Positions 10,810 to 22,085 of a stretch of DNA of 64,000 nt are shown piece by piece; positions within the stretch are counted from its first letter, which is position 1; the number at the start of each line of letters is the position of its first letter. The notes under the pieces were generated by a model. The model did no database searches and was not told where the DNA came from. It worked only from the letters and a program-made list of their open reading frames with translations. Both the position numbers and the translations under genes were made by a program. Origin of the DNA: Nereocystis luetkeana (Eukaryota > Sar > Phaeophyceae > Laminariales > Laminariaceae); contig JARUPZ010000025.1 of NCBI GenBank assembly GCA_031213475.1, forward strand, positions 1,996,077 to 2,060,076, read 5' to 3'.

Positions 10810-11533
10810 ACCTGAATGGTGGCCTCTGGACTTCTTTTTTTTCTGTAAGGTGTTTCCTTAGACGCATTTATCCCTCGGCGTTTATTACCTACCCTGTGCC
10901 GAAAAAAAGAAGCTTCCAATTTTTGGGCCCGAGGGGTGTGGCATCAGTGCGGTGGTGGATATCGTATCGAGCATTGCGGAGTATCGAAATATCGATATAT
11001 CGATTTATCGTATCAGGCTTGCTTTGCGCTCCATTCCCTGGCCCCCCGTGTAGTTTTGTGCTAATGCTGAACAAAAGCTTTCGATATGTCTACCCCTCTC
11101 TCCGATCCGAATTGTACGGAAAGTTGAGTCGTTGATGTAAAGACCAAGCGGTCCTTACACTTCGGGTCAGAGCGATATCAAATATATCAAATCGTATCAG
11201 TTCGGTAGTTTTTTTTTTTTGCTTATCGGCATCGTATCGGAATCGATTCCGATGTCGATATCCGATATCCGACACATCCAGTGTGGTATTGTGGTTGGTA
11301 AGCGGACAGGCTGGGTTAAGTCGCCGGTACGGGCGGGCGGATGAAAATGGGGTTCGGGCAGCAAAACGGAAGAGAAGAGAGCGGGGGGAATGTGTATTAG
11401 GAAGAAGGAACAGAAAAGAAAGCATGCCAGAACGATTACGGCAGGAGGGTTCTGGCTTCACTCGAACCACTCTACCTGTAGGGGGGCACTGTAGTGATGC
11501 CGGTAGTTTTATAGATTTTTTGTAGAAGTATAA

Positions 11534-11647
11534 TATTACGGGGGTCCATAGTTAACAGGACCAAATATTGTTAGTAAAAATGGTTAAATATATAGGTAGG
11601 TTTTTATCTGTGCCTTTGGTCCTATTAACTATGGTCCTCCGTAATAG
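11534..11647. mobile_element. Family B element
   Basis: Ends are TATTACGGGGGTCCATAGTT and CTATGGTCCTCCGTAATA. It is followed directly by a GTA/GTAGCA-rich low-complexity tract to about 11800. Confidence 0.87.
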
Positions 11648-11810
11648 TAGGAGCAGGAGTAGTAGCAGTAGTGGTATTAATAGTTGTTGTCGTAGTTGCA
11701 GTTGTAGGAGTAGTATTAATAGTAGAGGTAGTGGCAGTAGTAGTGGTGGCGTAGCAGTTGTAGCAGTAGCAGAAGCAGCGGTAACAGCAGCACAGCAGCG
11801 ATGTCCCAGG
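11648..11810. repeat. Degenerate GTA/GCA trinucleotide tract
   Basis: It is an imperfect array of GTAGTA, GTAGCA and GTTGTA words beginning exactly at the end of the family B element. It encodes only Ser/Val/Ala/Leu repeat peptides in its different frames. Confidence 0.75.
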
Positions 11811-12111
11811 CTTATTAGCTGCAAAGGTAGAAGCAGGTATGTACTTGTGTAATACCGGTAGTTGGTGTACTGGTTGGTGTGGCCAAGTGTACCGTGGTAG
11901 TTGTTGTAGTATCATACCGTAGTATTTGGTGCCAGCCGTAGCATTTATTCTGGGTGGCTACGTGAGACCCATGCTGGTGCACTCTACCACATGTGCACTC
12001 TACCACATTGTTAGACGCACATATGGCAAGCATTGTATGATTATTTCTATTTAGTGTTCCCGGGAAAAGTGTTTTTTGGCAGGGCTCTTCGCGGGTTTAT
12101 GTCAAACCTCA

Positions 12112-12490
12112 CGGGTCAGGTCGGGTCGGGCCGGGGCAACTGACCCGACCCGACCCACGAGAAATCGGAAGTTGTCCTGGTTAGACCCGACCCATTCCAA
12201 CCCGTGAGTTTCTAAAGCCTTCGTGGACTCAACCCGACCCTACCAGACCCCACCCGTGAGATTTAAAAGCCTCCTGACCCAACGTGACCGACCCGACCTG
12301 ACCCGACCCGCGATATTTGAAAACCTCGTGAGTCGACCGAACCTGTCCCGTGAGACTTTGAATACCTCTTGACCCGATCGGACCCGACCCGCCAGATTCC
12401 GATCGACCCGTGAGATTCGCGTCATGTTGCTGGTCGGGTCACCTCGACCCGCGGGGCCATCTCTCTCGACCCGCGGACCCGGCCCGTCGG
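12112..12490. repeat. GACCC/GGGTC pentamer-rich repeat block
   Basis: Clusters of GACCCGACCCG alternate with a recurring word like GTGAGATTTGAA followed by CCTC. Comparable blocks occur at 12768-12931, 17143-17224, 17361-17426, 18898-19040, 21398-21480, 30885-30965, 31733-31840 and 32240-32445. They create the Val-Gly-Ser-Gly-Arg-like peptides seen in several frames, which are not evidence for genes. Confidence 0.85.
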
Positions 12491-12767
12491 TCGGCATAAA
12501 TAATTTTGGTCCTTATTTTTTCTCGCCACAGCAGTGACATGCGCCGTGACTCTGTAGTGGGTGTGGATGGATACGGGCAAGCGTCTATATATATATATTT
12601 GGAGGTGTTTCAGTGCTTGAACATGTTACCAAAGGACTGTTGTTCAGTGCCGGGGTACGAGAGAAGCCTCTGGGTCGGAAGCGAGGAGGGGAGTGTTTGA
12701 GGTGTCAGATCCGCGGATTGGTTGGGTTGGCAGAAAACTAGTCGCTGTTCGTGCTGGCCTGACCCGC

Positions 12768-12931
12768 AATCCACCCGTTTTTCGCGCGAGGCCTGGCCCG
12801 ACGCGTGAGCTTTTTCTCACCTCTTGACCCGACCCGACCCGACCGAACCCGACCCGTGATTTTTGTACGAACCTGGGCTCGACCTGACCCGACCCGCGAG
12901 ATTTGAAGAGTTTTTGACCGGACCCGACCCA
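12768..12931. repeat. GACCC-rich block, second copy
   Basis: It has the same composition as the block at 12112 and ends at GACCCGACCC, immediately before a family E element. Confidence 0.8.
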
Positions 12932-12934
12932 AAA

Positions 12935-13090
12935 ATGTCAGGAGACAGCATTTTGACGCCTTCACAGGCTGCGACTTCTTACCTTGACACGCCGTAACTG
13001 ATTTCGAACTATCGGGTTTTAGTGTGGAACACTGGGCCCTACACCCTTCGCAGCGCACGATTTTGTCTTCCTTGACATGTCTCGTGACAT
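12935..13090. mobile_element. Family E inverted-repeat element, copy 2
   Basis: This copy starts ATGTCAGGAGACAGCATTTT, as in copy 1 at 1220, and ends with the slightly changed TGTCTCGTGACAT. It is 156 bp, one base shorter than copy 1, and inserted in or next to a GACCC block. Confidence 0.8.
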
Positions 13091-13846
13091 CTTTCGATCC
13101 GGCCCCGTGAGATTTTTTGAGTACTTCCTGACCCGCGGGCCCATCGTGGGTTCTGATTGCTTCGGTCCCCGGTAATAAAGGTGTTCCACTATTGGTAGTG
13201 CCGGTGCTCATGTACTCGTAGTGCGGGTATGTTATGCGCCAAGGAACAATATCGGCAATATATTAGCGCCAATCGGCACTATATACTCCGCACGAAACCG
13301 CCACACTGGTTGCTCCCGTCTGTGCCAAGTGCTTTCCACCGGCACTTTAGAGGGGCCAGTGCCTTAGTGGATGTATTTTTTTTCTGTAGTGCTAACTGCC
13401 CTCATAGTTCTATTAAAGCGGTAGTATTCGTTCATGGTATAGCGGCATATACGTTATTTATACTGCTGTATTTTTCCGGTCCGTACCAAGTCGCCACTTT
13501 GCAGCTTCAACAATGTAAAAAACATTTTCAATCGTCGACCCCTATCCGCTTCCCATAATTCGATGTGCTTTCCCTTTCCTATGCGAGCGTACCGGGCGGC
13601 GTAGGCCGCCCGTGGAGCGAAGGGCCCTGGTATATACTAATATTTTACCCATGCGGAGCCCATGTACTACTACTGTATTTTTCTGATCCGTTTTTCGGCA
13701 CACGCGTATCGCGTATGGTACGGGATGGTGGTAACATCCAGCAGTGTTAGAAGAACCGGTAGAATATCAGTAGTGCTTCGGTAGTAGTACCAACAATACA
13801 GGCAGTACATCAGTATAATAGTAGCGCTAGAAGTAGGGCTATCAGA

Positions 13847-13848
<2 letters not shown>

Positions 13849-13881
<33 letters not shown>
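13849..13881. repeat. CAG microsatellite
   Basis: About 11 CAG units in a row. No open frame on either strand shows other coding features. Confidence 0.92.
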
Positions 13882-13882
<1 letters not shown>

Positions 13883-13972
13883 GCCACAGAGTAGTGTGAG
13901 TACGTGGACGAAAACAGAGAAAAGGGAGCAACAGGCAGTCAGTCGCCACCATGTCGGAATTGTAAACGAACT

Positions 13973-14107
13973 ATTGCTGGGGGATCATATAAAATAGAAC
14001 CTACTGTGTACACACAAAAAAACTATCTATTTCTCTATTTTTACTATTAATATTAATACTAACTTTAATAATGTTTGGTTCTATTTACTATGGTCCTCCG
14101 TCATAGT
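13973..14107. mobile_element. Family B element with expanded AT-rich centre
   Basis: Worn ends (TTGCTGGGGGATCATA and ATGGTCCTCCGTCATAG) enclose the usual arms. The extra length comes from an ATTAATATTAATACTAA-type expansion. Confidence 0.78.
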
Positions 14108-15153
14108 GGCTTGTTTTTTTTTTCATAGTTCTTTTTTTCTCTGACGTGATGTTGTGATTTTGGTAACTCATGTCCCCAATCGGTCCATCAGTGGGTAGAC
14201 CCCAAAATCAAAGCGCCCCCCTGTTTCTCAAGTCCAAAACAAGCAATACTCAAACTTGGAACACCTTTCCACATCGCAGTCCGTCCTACTGCTGTATGTA
14301 CTGCTGAGTCATGTAGTCCACACCTTTCATGAGGTACCGTGGGCGCTGCGTCGGTCTAACGTCCAACGGAGGAACACCGAAGAAGATTCTCGGAACAGTA
14401 TCATAGGTTAACTTGTTCTACTCGGTCTTTCCAGCCTGTTTTTTGAGAATGCTAAGAAGCGGCATCCGCTGAAATTCAGATCCGTGCAACCGCAAGGGGA
14501 GCAAGCCAAGCCGGCAGGCGAGGCCAGCGGCTTGCACACACCCCTTCGGCCGTGAAAACTACTCGTATACCCGTTTCGACCCCGATAGAGACATCAAACC
14601 GGGATATAATATCCGGCCATAGTGGTACGTTCTATGGGCGATGGCAGAGTAACATAGATATCAGTAGATAGCTACCTGGTATAGGTTAAATTGACACCAC
14701 ACGAGAACGTGGAAGCTTGGTGAGCTTAAGCTTCAGTTTTACCAATCCGCCGGACGGAGGATAAAGAAAGAAAGAAGAAAAAAAAGGTAGATTATCGGGG
14801 GGGGGGGGGTTCCAAGTCTAAAGGCACTCTGTGCGGAATTATAACTATCGTTTGTACATAAACATGAAGACCAAACGGTTAATATATTTCCCACCAGGGT
14901 GGTATGATGCCGGTATGTATACCGGTATGGTATTGTACTGCAGCAGTACCCGCCGTTCGATTAAAAGCCTGTACATACACTGGCCTACTACCGTAGGCCG
15001 GGTTTTTAGGTGGAGAAAAGGCGTCTTTCACACCGACTTTGTTATACGAGTACAACCGGCGCGGCCATTTTTGTCATTTTTTACTCCCCACCCCCGCTAG
15101 GTACCCACTAACTGTACCTTACCCTGTTTTTTCGTTTATATGGAGATATTTAC
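14108..15153. other. Intergenic stretch without a supported gene
   Basis: About 1 kb with no credible ORF. A G-run sits at about 14798-14809, a TACCTGGTA motif at 14683-14691 and its variant TACCGGTA at 14920-14927. Confidence 0.5.
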
Positions 15154-15215
15154 TTTTACGGGGGACCATATTAAATAGGACCTACGGTGCAAACAAAAAC
15201 CTATGTAGTCTTGTG
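15154..15215. mobile_element. Left half of a family B element
   Basis: CTTTTACGGGGGACCATATT and AATAGGACCTACGGTGCA are present, but the right arm is absent. The copy is truncated. Confidence 0.7.
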
Positions 15216-15327
15216 GAGTTCCTAATGAGGCCAGGTTTCTGCTTACTCATAGAGGAAATGTGTGCTCAGCAGTAATAAGATGTATACCAGGTAACATGAA
15301 AAACAAGCAACCACAGCAACAACACTA

Positions 15328-15341
15328 ACAGCACCACCACC

Positions 15342-15373
<32 letters not shown>

Positions 15374-15375
15374 CA
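15328..15375. repeat. Compound ACC/ACA microsatellite
   Basis: An uninterrupted run of CAC-phase triplets changes into AAC triplets midway. Read on the other strand it gives Trp/Val/Cys runs that are not a protein. Confidence 0.9.
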
Positions 15376-15818
15376 AGACGATGCCTGGCGGTTCTCTGCC
15401 CCTCCCCGCTTGGCGCATGACTCTCTCCTGCTCGTGCCGGCCCTCGCCCGATAGCTATCTCTCTGCTCCCACCGCAGTTGTTGCTCCACTCTTCGAAGTC
15501 CGTCTGTCAAAAACAACCTGAACCCGGGCTTCTATCGTCCCCGGATACCCCTGCCTCCGTTTGCGTTTTGGGGTGTTTCTCGTTGTTGTTTTTGTGCGTC
15601 CATTTCTTATCGAGCTATTATCAATAGTAGGTTTCTTGTTTCAGAGAAAGTGTGTTTCAAACTAACTGTAGCTGTATTAATAGTCAGCCGGCTCCCAGTT
15701 TCTTATATTTCCCCAGATATCCCTGGCTGAGTTTCTTGTGGGGGCCATTCCTCACTTTTTTTTTTTTTTTTTTTGCGTGGCTCTGTACCACGAAAGGGCC
15801 GGTGCCATACCGGCGCAC

Positions 15819-15930
15819 TATCACGGGGTACCATATTTAACAGGACCTAAGGCACACACCAACAACTATATGTTTGGCTATTTTAAAAAAAAAAAAATCG
15901 ATCCTTTTAACTATATGGTCCCCCGTGATA
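15819..15930. mobile_element. Family B variant with TATCACGG ends
   Basis: Ends are TATCACGGGGTACCATATTT and TATGGTCCCCCGTGATA. Both tips carry the same compensating change (CACGG/CCGTG against TACGG/CCGTA), showing the ends are kept complementary. The interior has a run of 13 A. Confidence 0.84.
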
Positions 15931-16056
15931 GCATCATCTAACCCGATAGTTTCCGTGTTTTTTTTGGTGTGTTGGTATGGGGATGTTTTCTGCTGATTTA
16001 TTCGTGGGGTTGTTGGTTTTTTTTCACTCTGGTCGAACGACTAGGGGAAGCAACGA

Positions 16057-16260
16057 ATGACTGCGCCCCCCCCACCCCTCATGCGACTCGGCGGACACCT
16101 CACGGCGCTCCGCGCTTGGCGCAAGGAATGCCTCCCGCCTGGTCGGGGAAAGCACGACAGGCTCCGTCCCGGGATTGTAGGGGTGCGAGAGTCTTATGGT
16201 CATACGACTACGGTCATGCATGATATCGAGTACATCTCTCCTATCCAGTACACCCGCCCC
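16057..16260. repeat. Dispersed repeat C, long copy just upstream of the Rab exons
   Basis: It runs from CATGCGACTCGGCGGACACC through TGGTCGGGGAAAGCACGAC to ATGCATGATATCGAGTACAT. It lies about 250 bp before the first recognised Rab exon, in what is probably its upstream intron. Confidence 0.75.
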
Positions 16261-16373
16261 CCAACCCCTCACCCTTCATCTTCCCCCTCCCTCCCCCCAT
16301 CCTCCCCTCTCCCCCCTTCCCCTCCCTCATTGCCCTCTCGCCTCCCCCACTTCCTCGAACCCTCTCTCCTCTG

Positions 16374-16397
16374 CCCCCCCCCCCCCCCCCCCCCCCC
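16374..16397. repeat. C-run, 24 bases
   Basis: Part of a C/T-rich tract, 16260-16508, leading up to the first recognised Rab splice acceptor. Confidence 0.9.
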
Positions 16398-16508
16398 GAA
16401 CCGCCCCCGCCCCCTGTTCTCCCTTCTCCTCGGTTTTCCGATTTTTAATTTTTTTTTTTTTTAATTTATTTGTTCGCTTTTTTGCATCGTTTTTTTTTTC
16501 TGTTGCAG

Positions 16509-16624
16509 CTGTTGGCAAGAGTGCTATCCTGCTGCAGTTCACAGAGCGGCAGTTCCGCGATGCCCACGACATGACCATCGGCGTGGAGTTCGGAGCCAAG
16601 GATGTTTCCATAGGGGATGCGCAG
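16509..16624 (+). CDS. Rab2-like small GTPase, first recognised exon (P-loop end, switch I)
   Basis: Rab GTPases switch between GDP and GTP and direct vesicle traffic; Rab2 relatives act between the ER, the Golgi and beyond. This exon reads VGKSAILLQFTERQF, then a switch I region ending MTIGVEFGAKD, with the Rab2/4/14-type IGVEFG effector motif and the conserved switch Thr. It starts after a T-rich tract and TGTTGCAG and ends at CAG before GTGGGC. It enters with two bases, so a preceding exon must supply the start codon and about 15-20 residues including the Gly-Asp of the P-loop. I could not find that exon. Joined with the next four exons it gives about 188 residues; full Rab2 proteins have about 210. 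The closest match I can judge by eye is Rab2. Confidence 0.9.
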
Positions 16625-16640
16625 GTGGGCTTGAGGGATC

Positions 16641-16663
16641 GGGGGGGGGGGGGGGGGGGGGGG
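16641..16663. repeat. G-run, 23 bases, next to a splice donor
   Basis: The run begins 16 bases inside intron 1, after GTGGGCTTGAGGGATC. Intronic G-runs near donors can affect splicing in other eukaryotes. Any role here is inference. Confidence 0.9.
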
Positions 16664-17142
16664 ACGGCGTTTTTTTGGCATTTTGCTGTTTGGAGGGAAC
16701 GTGGTGAAAGAAATCCTCAACCAATATCATAGTGTTTTTTGTAGAGGGATGTGTCGTTTTCCAGTCGATCGTGGGTGCTGATTGCCGTGTATCCCGTGAT
16801 TTTTTGCCGAAACGTTGACGCACGTTGGCCCCAAGGAAGGGTGTTTCCATACGGGATGACGCACATGTGGGTTTTTATTTGGGGGGGGGATGTGGGAGGG
16901 CGGACGGTTTCAGCGTTTTGCTACGCACATGTATGCTTAATTTTTGTATCACACATGCTGTACTATACCAGGTTTACTATGCCAGGTACCGGTTAATCAC
17001 GTTTCGAGAGGGTTTATTAAATCCTCTTGTGACTCCCCAGAGGAAAATCGGCGATAAAAGCGACGCCCGAATGCCCTAAGCAAGGGGACGTACGACGCCA
17101 TCGGGGAAACGTTGTCCTCCGATTTGTAGCACGAAATTTTAC

Positions 17143-17426
17143 CATTAACCCGGCCCGCGAGGCTGGTCAGGAAGGTTTTGGAACCTCGCGGGTAGGGTCG
17201 GCTCGGGTCGGCTCGGGTCGGCTCAAGAGGGGTCCCCACGCAGTCTTACCCCCATAAACATCGGTGGAGCTTCAATAGGGTTAACGAACAGCTACTACTC
17301 TTAGTTTTAAGATGGTTGAAGAAGTAACCACAATTTACCCGGGGTCTTGATGGGGCACGACCTGGCCGGCGAGTCTGGTCAGGTCGGTTTTATAATCTCC
17401 CGGGTTGGGTCGGGTCGGGTCGGGCT
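17143..17426. repeat. Two short GGGTC-rich blocks in Rab intron 1
   Basis: Blocks at about 17143-17224 and 17361-17426 share TGGTCAGG and a following GGTTTT word, then GGGTCGGGTCGGGTCGGGC-type pentamers. The orientation is opposite to the 12 kb blocks. Confidence 0.75.
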
Positions 17427-17734
17427 GCATCGCCTTGATTATGGCCAGTGTGAGAGGGGCGTCTGTGCCGGAAACCAAGCACGCGAGATGCGGTCTTCAG
17501 CCCTCAAGGTTTTGTCACCGCCATCGCCAATTACCATCACGACCATGACCAGCAAATACGCTACAGCAGCTTCACGTTTTCTTGTTCGAGGTGTATAGGA
17601 TGTGTGCTGCTGCTTTGTATGTTGTACCAGGTATTGTGTGTTTTTGTTTTTGTTTTTTTTTTGTTAGGAGCTTATCCTTCTTGTGACCAAGGACTGTATT
17701 CTCGTCGATGGGTTCATGTGAGACAAACGGGAAC

Positions 17735-18145
17735 GAGTATCACGGCTTACTTCACCATCACCGTCAAACACGACCACGGCCTCAAGCGCTACAACCTATA
17801 CCAGCCCCCTCCAAACACGACCTTCGTACCGCTTAACACTCACCAAGACTGTCATCACCACCAAACCTGACCATGGCCAACAATGCTACAGCCTACCAGA
17901 TATATAGCAACACCTCCAAGCACGACCATGGCCACCAAGATAATCACCGAGATGGTCATCACCACAGCGACCACCAAACCACCACCCCAGGCACCCAACA
18001 CCCCACCACCACCCCTCCACCAGCGACAACACCAACTCCGACGGCAACAACAACGACACCAACACCAACAGCAGCACTAACACCTACAATTCCATACGTC
18101 ACCACCATCACCACCACCGCCACCACCCCCACCACCACGTTGTCG
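17735..18145. repeat. CAC/ACC-rich low-complexity tract in intron 1
   Basis: A degenerate ACCACC/CACCAC and ACGACCATGGCC-rich tract runs into the acceptor region of exon 2. It creates a 220-residue Thr/Pro/His-rich false ORF on + and Val/Gly-rich ones on -. Confidence 0.8.
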
Positions 18146-18174
18146 TGTTTTTGTTTCGTTGGTGCTTCCTGCAG

Positions 18175-18230
18175 GTCAAGCTCGAGATATGGGATACCGC
18201 GGGGCAAGAGTCTTTCCTCAGTATCACCAG
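18175..18230 (+). CDS. Rab2-like GTPase, exon with the WDTAGQE motif
   Basis: It encodes VKLEIWDTAGQESFLSIT plus two bases of an Arg codon. WDTAGQE is the G3 motif of switch II, whose Gln activates the water for GTP hydrolysis, and it is intact. QESF-SIT followed by RSYYRG matches Rab2 closely. The acceptor is TTCCTGCAG and the donor is CCAG before GTGCGA. At 56 bp this is a short exon. Intron 1 before it is 1550 bp and the junction is in phase 0 (Gln to Val). Confidence 0.93.
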
Positions 18231-18289
18231 GTGCGACCACGGTTACGCCGAGGGAGGCGCCGGAGCCCGCCTCCCGCGCTGCCTCACAG

Positions 18290-18455
18290 CTCACCCTTCA
18301 TGCGACCCGTCGAGCAACCCACGGCGCTACGCGCTTGGTGCATGAAATGTCTGCCTGGTCGGGGAAAATGCGACGTACTCTGTGCCGGCATCGTAGGGAC
18401 ACGCGTGTCTCTGGTCATGCCGCGTATACGCCTACGGCCATGCATGACGTTCGAT
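18290..18455. repeat. Dispersed repeat C in Rab intron 2
   Basis: TCATGCGACCCGTCGAGC, GGTCGGGGAAAATGCGACG and ATGCATGACGTTCGATC follow the order of the 16 kb copy. It starts only about 60 bp after the donor of the WDTAGQE exon. Confidence 0.75.
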
Positions 18456-18897
18456 CAACCCCCCCCCCCCCCCCAAATAGTTATAGCTTAACGCCTCGCT
18501 TTTTTCATTGTACTGCTGAGGGCCGTCCCCGCTGAAAAACTTTTCTAGTACAAGCAAGCTTGGAGCTGTTCTTTTTTGTGGTACTAACAAGTGGTATCTA
18601 CAGTATGTTAGGAGTAGGAACGGTATTCCGTCTCGAAAGGGATGCGTGCTCAAGGCTCACATGACTGCGGGAAGGGGAGAAGGAGCTCTCGCCCGAACAC
18701 CTCGAAAACACACACCTGGTATTAATATTGTGGGCGTTAGTTGTTGTTGTTGTTGTTGACAGTTGTTGTTTTTTTGCTTGAGCGACCGCGAAAACACGAA
18801 GGGAACCCTAAAACAACAACAGCAACGAGAAACGTGACAAGTTTTCGATCAGACCAGACAGATACTCCCATCTCCAAGGCTGTTTGTTCACTGGTGG

Positions 18898-19040
18898 GGT
18901 CGAACCTCGCGAATCGGGTCGGCTACCTGTGACCGGACTCGATCCGCGAGACTTTGAAGCACCCCCGACCGGACGACAAGAGCCGACCCGACTGGTGATA
19001 CTTGGAAAACCTCCTGACCGCCGAACCGCGGATTGGGGCC
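18898..19040. repeat. Degenerate GACCC/GGGTC block in intron 2
   Basis: It mixes GGGTCGG and GACCCGACTGG words with CGCGAGACTTTGAAG, the recurring companion word of these blocks. Confidence 0.65.
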
Positions 19041-19347
19041 ATGACCCCTGCCCATTTCGTGATCTACGCTGTGACCGTGAATATAAGCCCTGTTTAGGTA
19101 GCTTATATTGTCGACCAAATTGGTGGGTTTTTCGGGGGTAGATACAGGATCCCTTGGACATGTAGGCTGGACGATCTACCGTATTTATGTACAGATAATA
19201 GATCGTGTGTAGAAGTAGTAGCCGGGTGGGAACGATACGGCCCGTGCGCACCACCTCACGGCGGCAACGGTAGGATTTACGAATACACGATCCAGATCGT
19301 GGCTTGTTGTTCTGTGCGTGACCTGTTGTTGCTGACGCCGCCGGCTA

Positions 19348-19449
19348 TGACGGGGGGGCATACTTGATAGGATTTACGATACACACAAAAACCTATATAT
19401 TTCGCTATTTTTACGTACAATATTTGGTCCTATTTACTATGGTCCCCCT
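19348..19449. mobile_element. Family B element in Rab intron 2
   Basis: The left end is worn (ATGACGGGGGGGCATACTT) and the right end is CTATGGTCCCCCTTG. The interior GATACACACAAAAACC and AATATTTGGTCCTATTT arms are standard. Confidence 0.8.
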
Positions 19450-19775
19450 TGTTGGCCGGACTACGCGGTAAGAGTCAAGTCGGTCCCCGGAGGTTTCGAT
19501 CCTCGAATTCGGTGGGGTTCCAAGCTCGCGGGAGGGATTTTTTATGCAGAGGTATTTTTGCTTGTTGGGTGGGGGCCCCGGGAACGGGGTGACTTGGCTA
19601 GCTTGCCGACTATAGCCGGTGGCTTGGCTAACGGCTTACGGTATCGTTTGCGGGTAGTCTTGAAATCCTGACGGCTGACGGACGTGCATATCAAGAATGA
19701 AAACAGGGATTGTGATGTCGTCCAACGCTATTATACAGCCATGGGAAGAGTAGCAGACACCAGGTATCACTTTAT

Positions 19776-19873
19776 TTACCCTTTTAGGACCCCAGCCCCG
19801 TTTTGGGGACAAACTACTTGGAATTTGAACGGCTTGTCCGCAAGACGGCACTGCGGTCCTAATGAAAGGGTTC
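19776..19873. mobile_element. Family A element in Rab intron 2
   Basis: The left end is TTACCCTTTTAGGACCCC and the right end is GCGGTCCTAATGAAAGGGTT. The copy has mismatches in the right arm. Confidence 0.82.
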
Positions 19874-19966
19874 TAACACTCTTGCTTTTGGAACACACAT
19901 TCGTGAATTCTTGTACTTGCGATACCGTTGTTTTTTTCAATTTTAGCAAGACAGCAACTGCGTGAT

Positions 19967-19982
19967 GGGGGGGGGGGGGGGG
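19967..19982. repeat. G-run in intron 2
   Basis: About 16 consecutive G after GCGTGAT. Confidence 0.85.
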
Positions 19983-21207
19983 TAATAGAACTGGAACTTG
20001 CTCTTTGAGTTTGAAGAAAGTGGAAGGGTTCTTACGGTACGAGCGAAAGGCACGACCCTTTGCCGTGTACTTGTGGGCGTTAACGCTGTGCGCGTATACA
20101 CACAGATTATTCTGACACGAACAAGTTTTTCGCGCATGTTTTCGGAGAGGTCATCGGTCCCCGCTTGGTGATGTGCGGCTGATATTTTTTAGGGAAGATT
20201 GGAGTCCAGACCTGTACTGGTACGATCTGCGCTTAGCTCATGCTGACGGGCGGGAGCCGTGCCATCTTGCATGATCCAGGATGCGTTCCCTGTGTTGGAC
20301 CAATAAGACGTGCCAGGCATACACCGATCCTACACACGGTCTCACGAGGTCAGGTTGGGATCTAGATGATAGATCGTGATCTGTGGACAAATGTGAAAGT
20401 CTGTCATTCGTTCTCGTCCCGTCCCCAATGGGAGTTAATTCTACCCCTCTCTTCCATCAACTGACCGCACGTTTTTTTTTCTTCTGCATTTTTTTCTTCT
20501 CTTGAGATTAAATAAAAAAGCACCTGCAAGAATGAATGCGGGACAATTCGTTCTGCGGTAATACTGCGCAAGCGGGATTAATTAATCCCTCCCTATATAT
20601 ATTTTTTTGTATTGTTGGATGGTCCAGAGGACCGAAAATGCCGAAACGGATGCCCTTCAGAGGTTCGGGCTTTTGGGCTCGCACCAAGCAAACCGGGCTC
20701 TGCCCGTGTGAGGGTGTGTGGGCGAACTGCGATACAGCAGTGTGTACCCTTGCCCGACCCGCGCAGAAGAAGTCCCTCGAGGGAGCAAGGCCTAGAACCT
20801 GCTTGTGGTAACATCCTCGAACAAGCTTGCCCATAGGCTATTGTGTACGCGGTAGGATTCTAGAGAGCGCTCGCCGCTATGCTCTATTTTTGTATCCAGC
20901 TTTCGTGGTGTCCTCGGAAAAGCGAGCTTTGATGGTGTTCTCAGCCTCTTGTGGTTTTCGTTGGTGGGCCCATACCGTACAAGGAGCTGTGATCCCTCGA
21001 GACACACGCGTATCATGATGACGTATACGAAGCATACGTGTTATGCCGCAGTAATGCTGCATGCTCCTTCTATTAATAGACTCTTTTGTTGTTTTGTAGC
21101 TTTTGAGCTCGCTTTTCGTCTTTCGTGCTTCTGCTGCTGCTTCTGCGTCCGCTGTCGCTGCTTCTGCTGCTGCGCCCCATGCTCACCGCGCGCGGGGTGG
21201 TCCACAG

Positions 21208-21369
21208 GTCTTACTACAGAGGGACGGACGGCTGTCTCTTGGTGTTCGACATCACGGACCGGGCTTCGTTCGAGGCGCTGCCGCGGTGGCTGGACGAAGC
21301 GCGAACCAATTCCGCCAACCCGGATCTGTCCGTGATGTTGATCGCTAACAAGGCCGACCTTGCTGACAA
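21208..21369 (+). CDS. Rab2-like GTPase, exon with the NKAD guanine-binding motif
   Basis: It starts with the last base of the shared Arg codon and reads SYYRGTDGCLLVFDITDRASF, then WLDEARTN, and ends MLIANKADLADK with the last Lys codon split. NKAD is the G4 motif (NKxD) that recognises guanine. SYYRG and the FDIT strand are standard Rab features, and WLDEAR parallels Rab2 WLEDAR. The acceptor is GGTCCACAG and the donor is AA before GTGAGA. At 162 bp it is the largest recognised exon, and its GC content is higher than that of the surrounding intron. Confidence 0.95.
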
Positions 21370-21397
21370 GTGAGACATTTTAGGACTTTGCACGGGG

Positions 21398-21480
21398 CGG
21401 GTCTCTCTAATACACGGATCGGTTCGGGTCGGCTAGGGTCGGGTCGGGTCGGGTCGGGTCGGGTCGGGTCGGGTCGGGAA
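21398..21480. repeat. GGGTC tandem array at the start of intron 3
   Basis: An unbroken run of GGGTC pentamers, about eight units (about 21436-21478), begins about 65 bp after the donor. It is the most regular of the GGGTC blocks. Confidence 0.85.
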
Positions 21481-21637
21481 AGGTGGGGTATACTGCGCTA
21501 TATCGAAACGAAATACCTGAGGGGTGGCGTCGGTGTTGATGGTGTAACCGTTCATCGCCATGCAAGGAGGTTGTTCCGTCGACGGGGTAGGTATTTTTTC
21601 ACCACGCAGCATAGGTTGTTGATGTTCTTGATGGGAG

Positions 21638-21712
21638 CGCCCCGTCCCGGCATTGAAGGGCGGTCCGAGGGCCTATGATGAACATACGGCTATGCATGAT
21701 GATTGAGTGCCC
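21638..21712. repeat. Fragment of dispersed repeat C in intron 3
   Basis: CCCCGTCCCGGCATTGAAGG and CATACGGCTATGCATGATGA match the 3' half of repeat C. Confidence 0.55.
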
Positions 21713-22085
21713 CCCGGTGTCCTTGGGACCCGCGAAACAAAAGGAGTTTCGTCTCGGTTTTTGTTTTTGGACGGTCATACCCTGCTACCGCTGTACCCGT
21801 GGTGGTTTGCTTGGTCGTTTTTTTACGCAATTACTTGAAAGTACGTGAGCTGTATGTCCGACCGATTGAGTATTTATACTCGTAGTCGATGCGAAAGTGT
21901 GCAATCTCCCTTTTTTATACCAGTTACGTTTTTTCCCTCTCGGATCAGGGGCCCACGGCTGACAAGTGAAACCGTCACCTACACTCCTTAAAATGTCACA
22001 ATGAAAACCAGAACCCGTGAGGTCGATTTTCTGGCCGAATTAATTCAGCACGTAATGTGTGTGTACGTGGTTTTTTTTCGTAATC

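Noticed and set aside
15652..16508. Search for the missing first Rab exon
   Set aside because: No segment encoding a start codon followed by a beta strand and Gly-Asp, ending one base before a GT donor, was found here or further upstream.
17873..18535. 220-residue Thr/Pro/His-rich ORF on the + strand
   Set aside because: It overlaps the ACC/CAC low-complexity intron tract and the real WDTAGQE exon in another frame.
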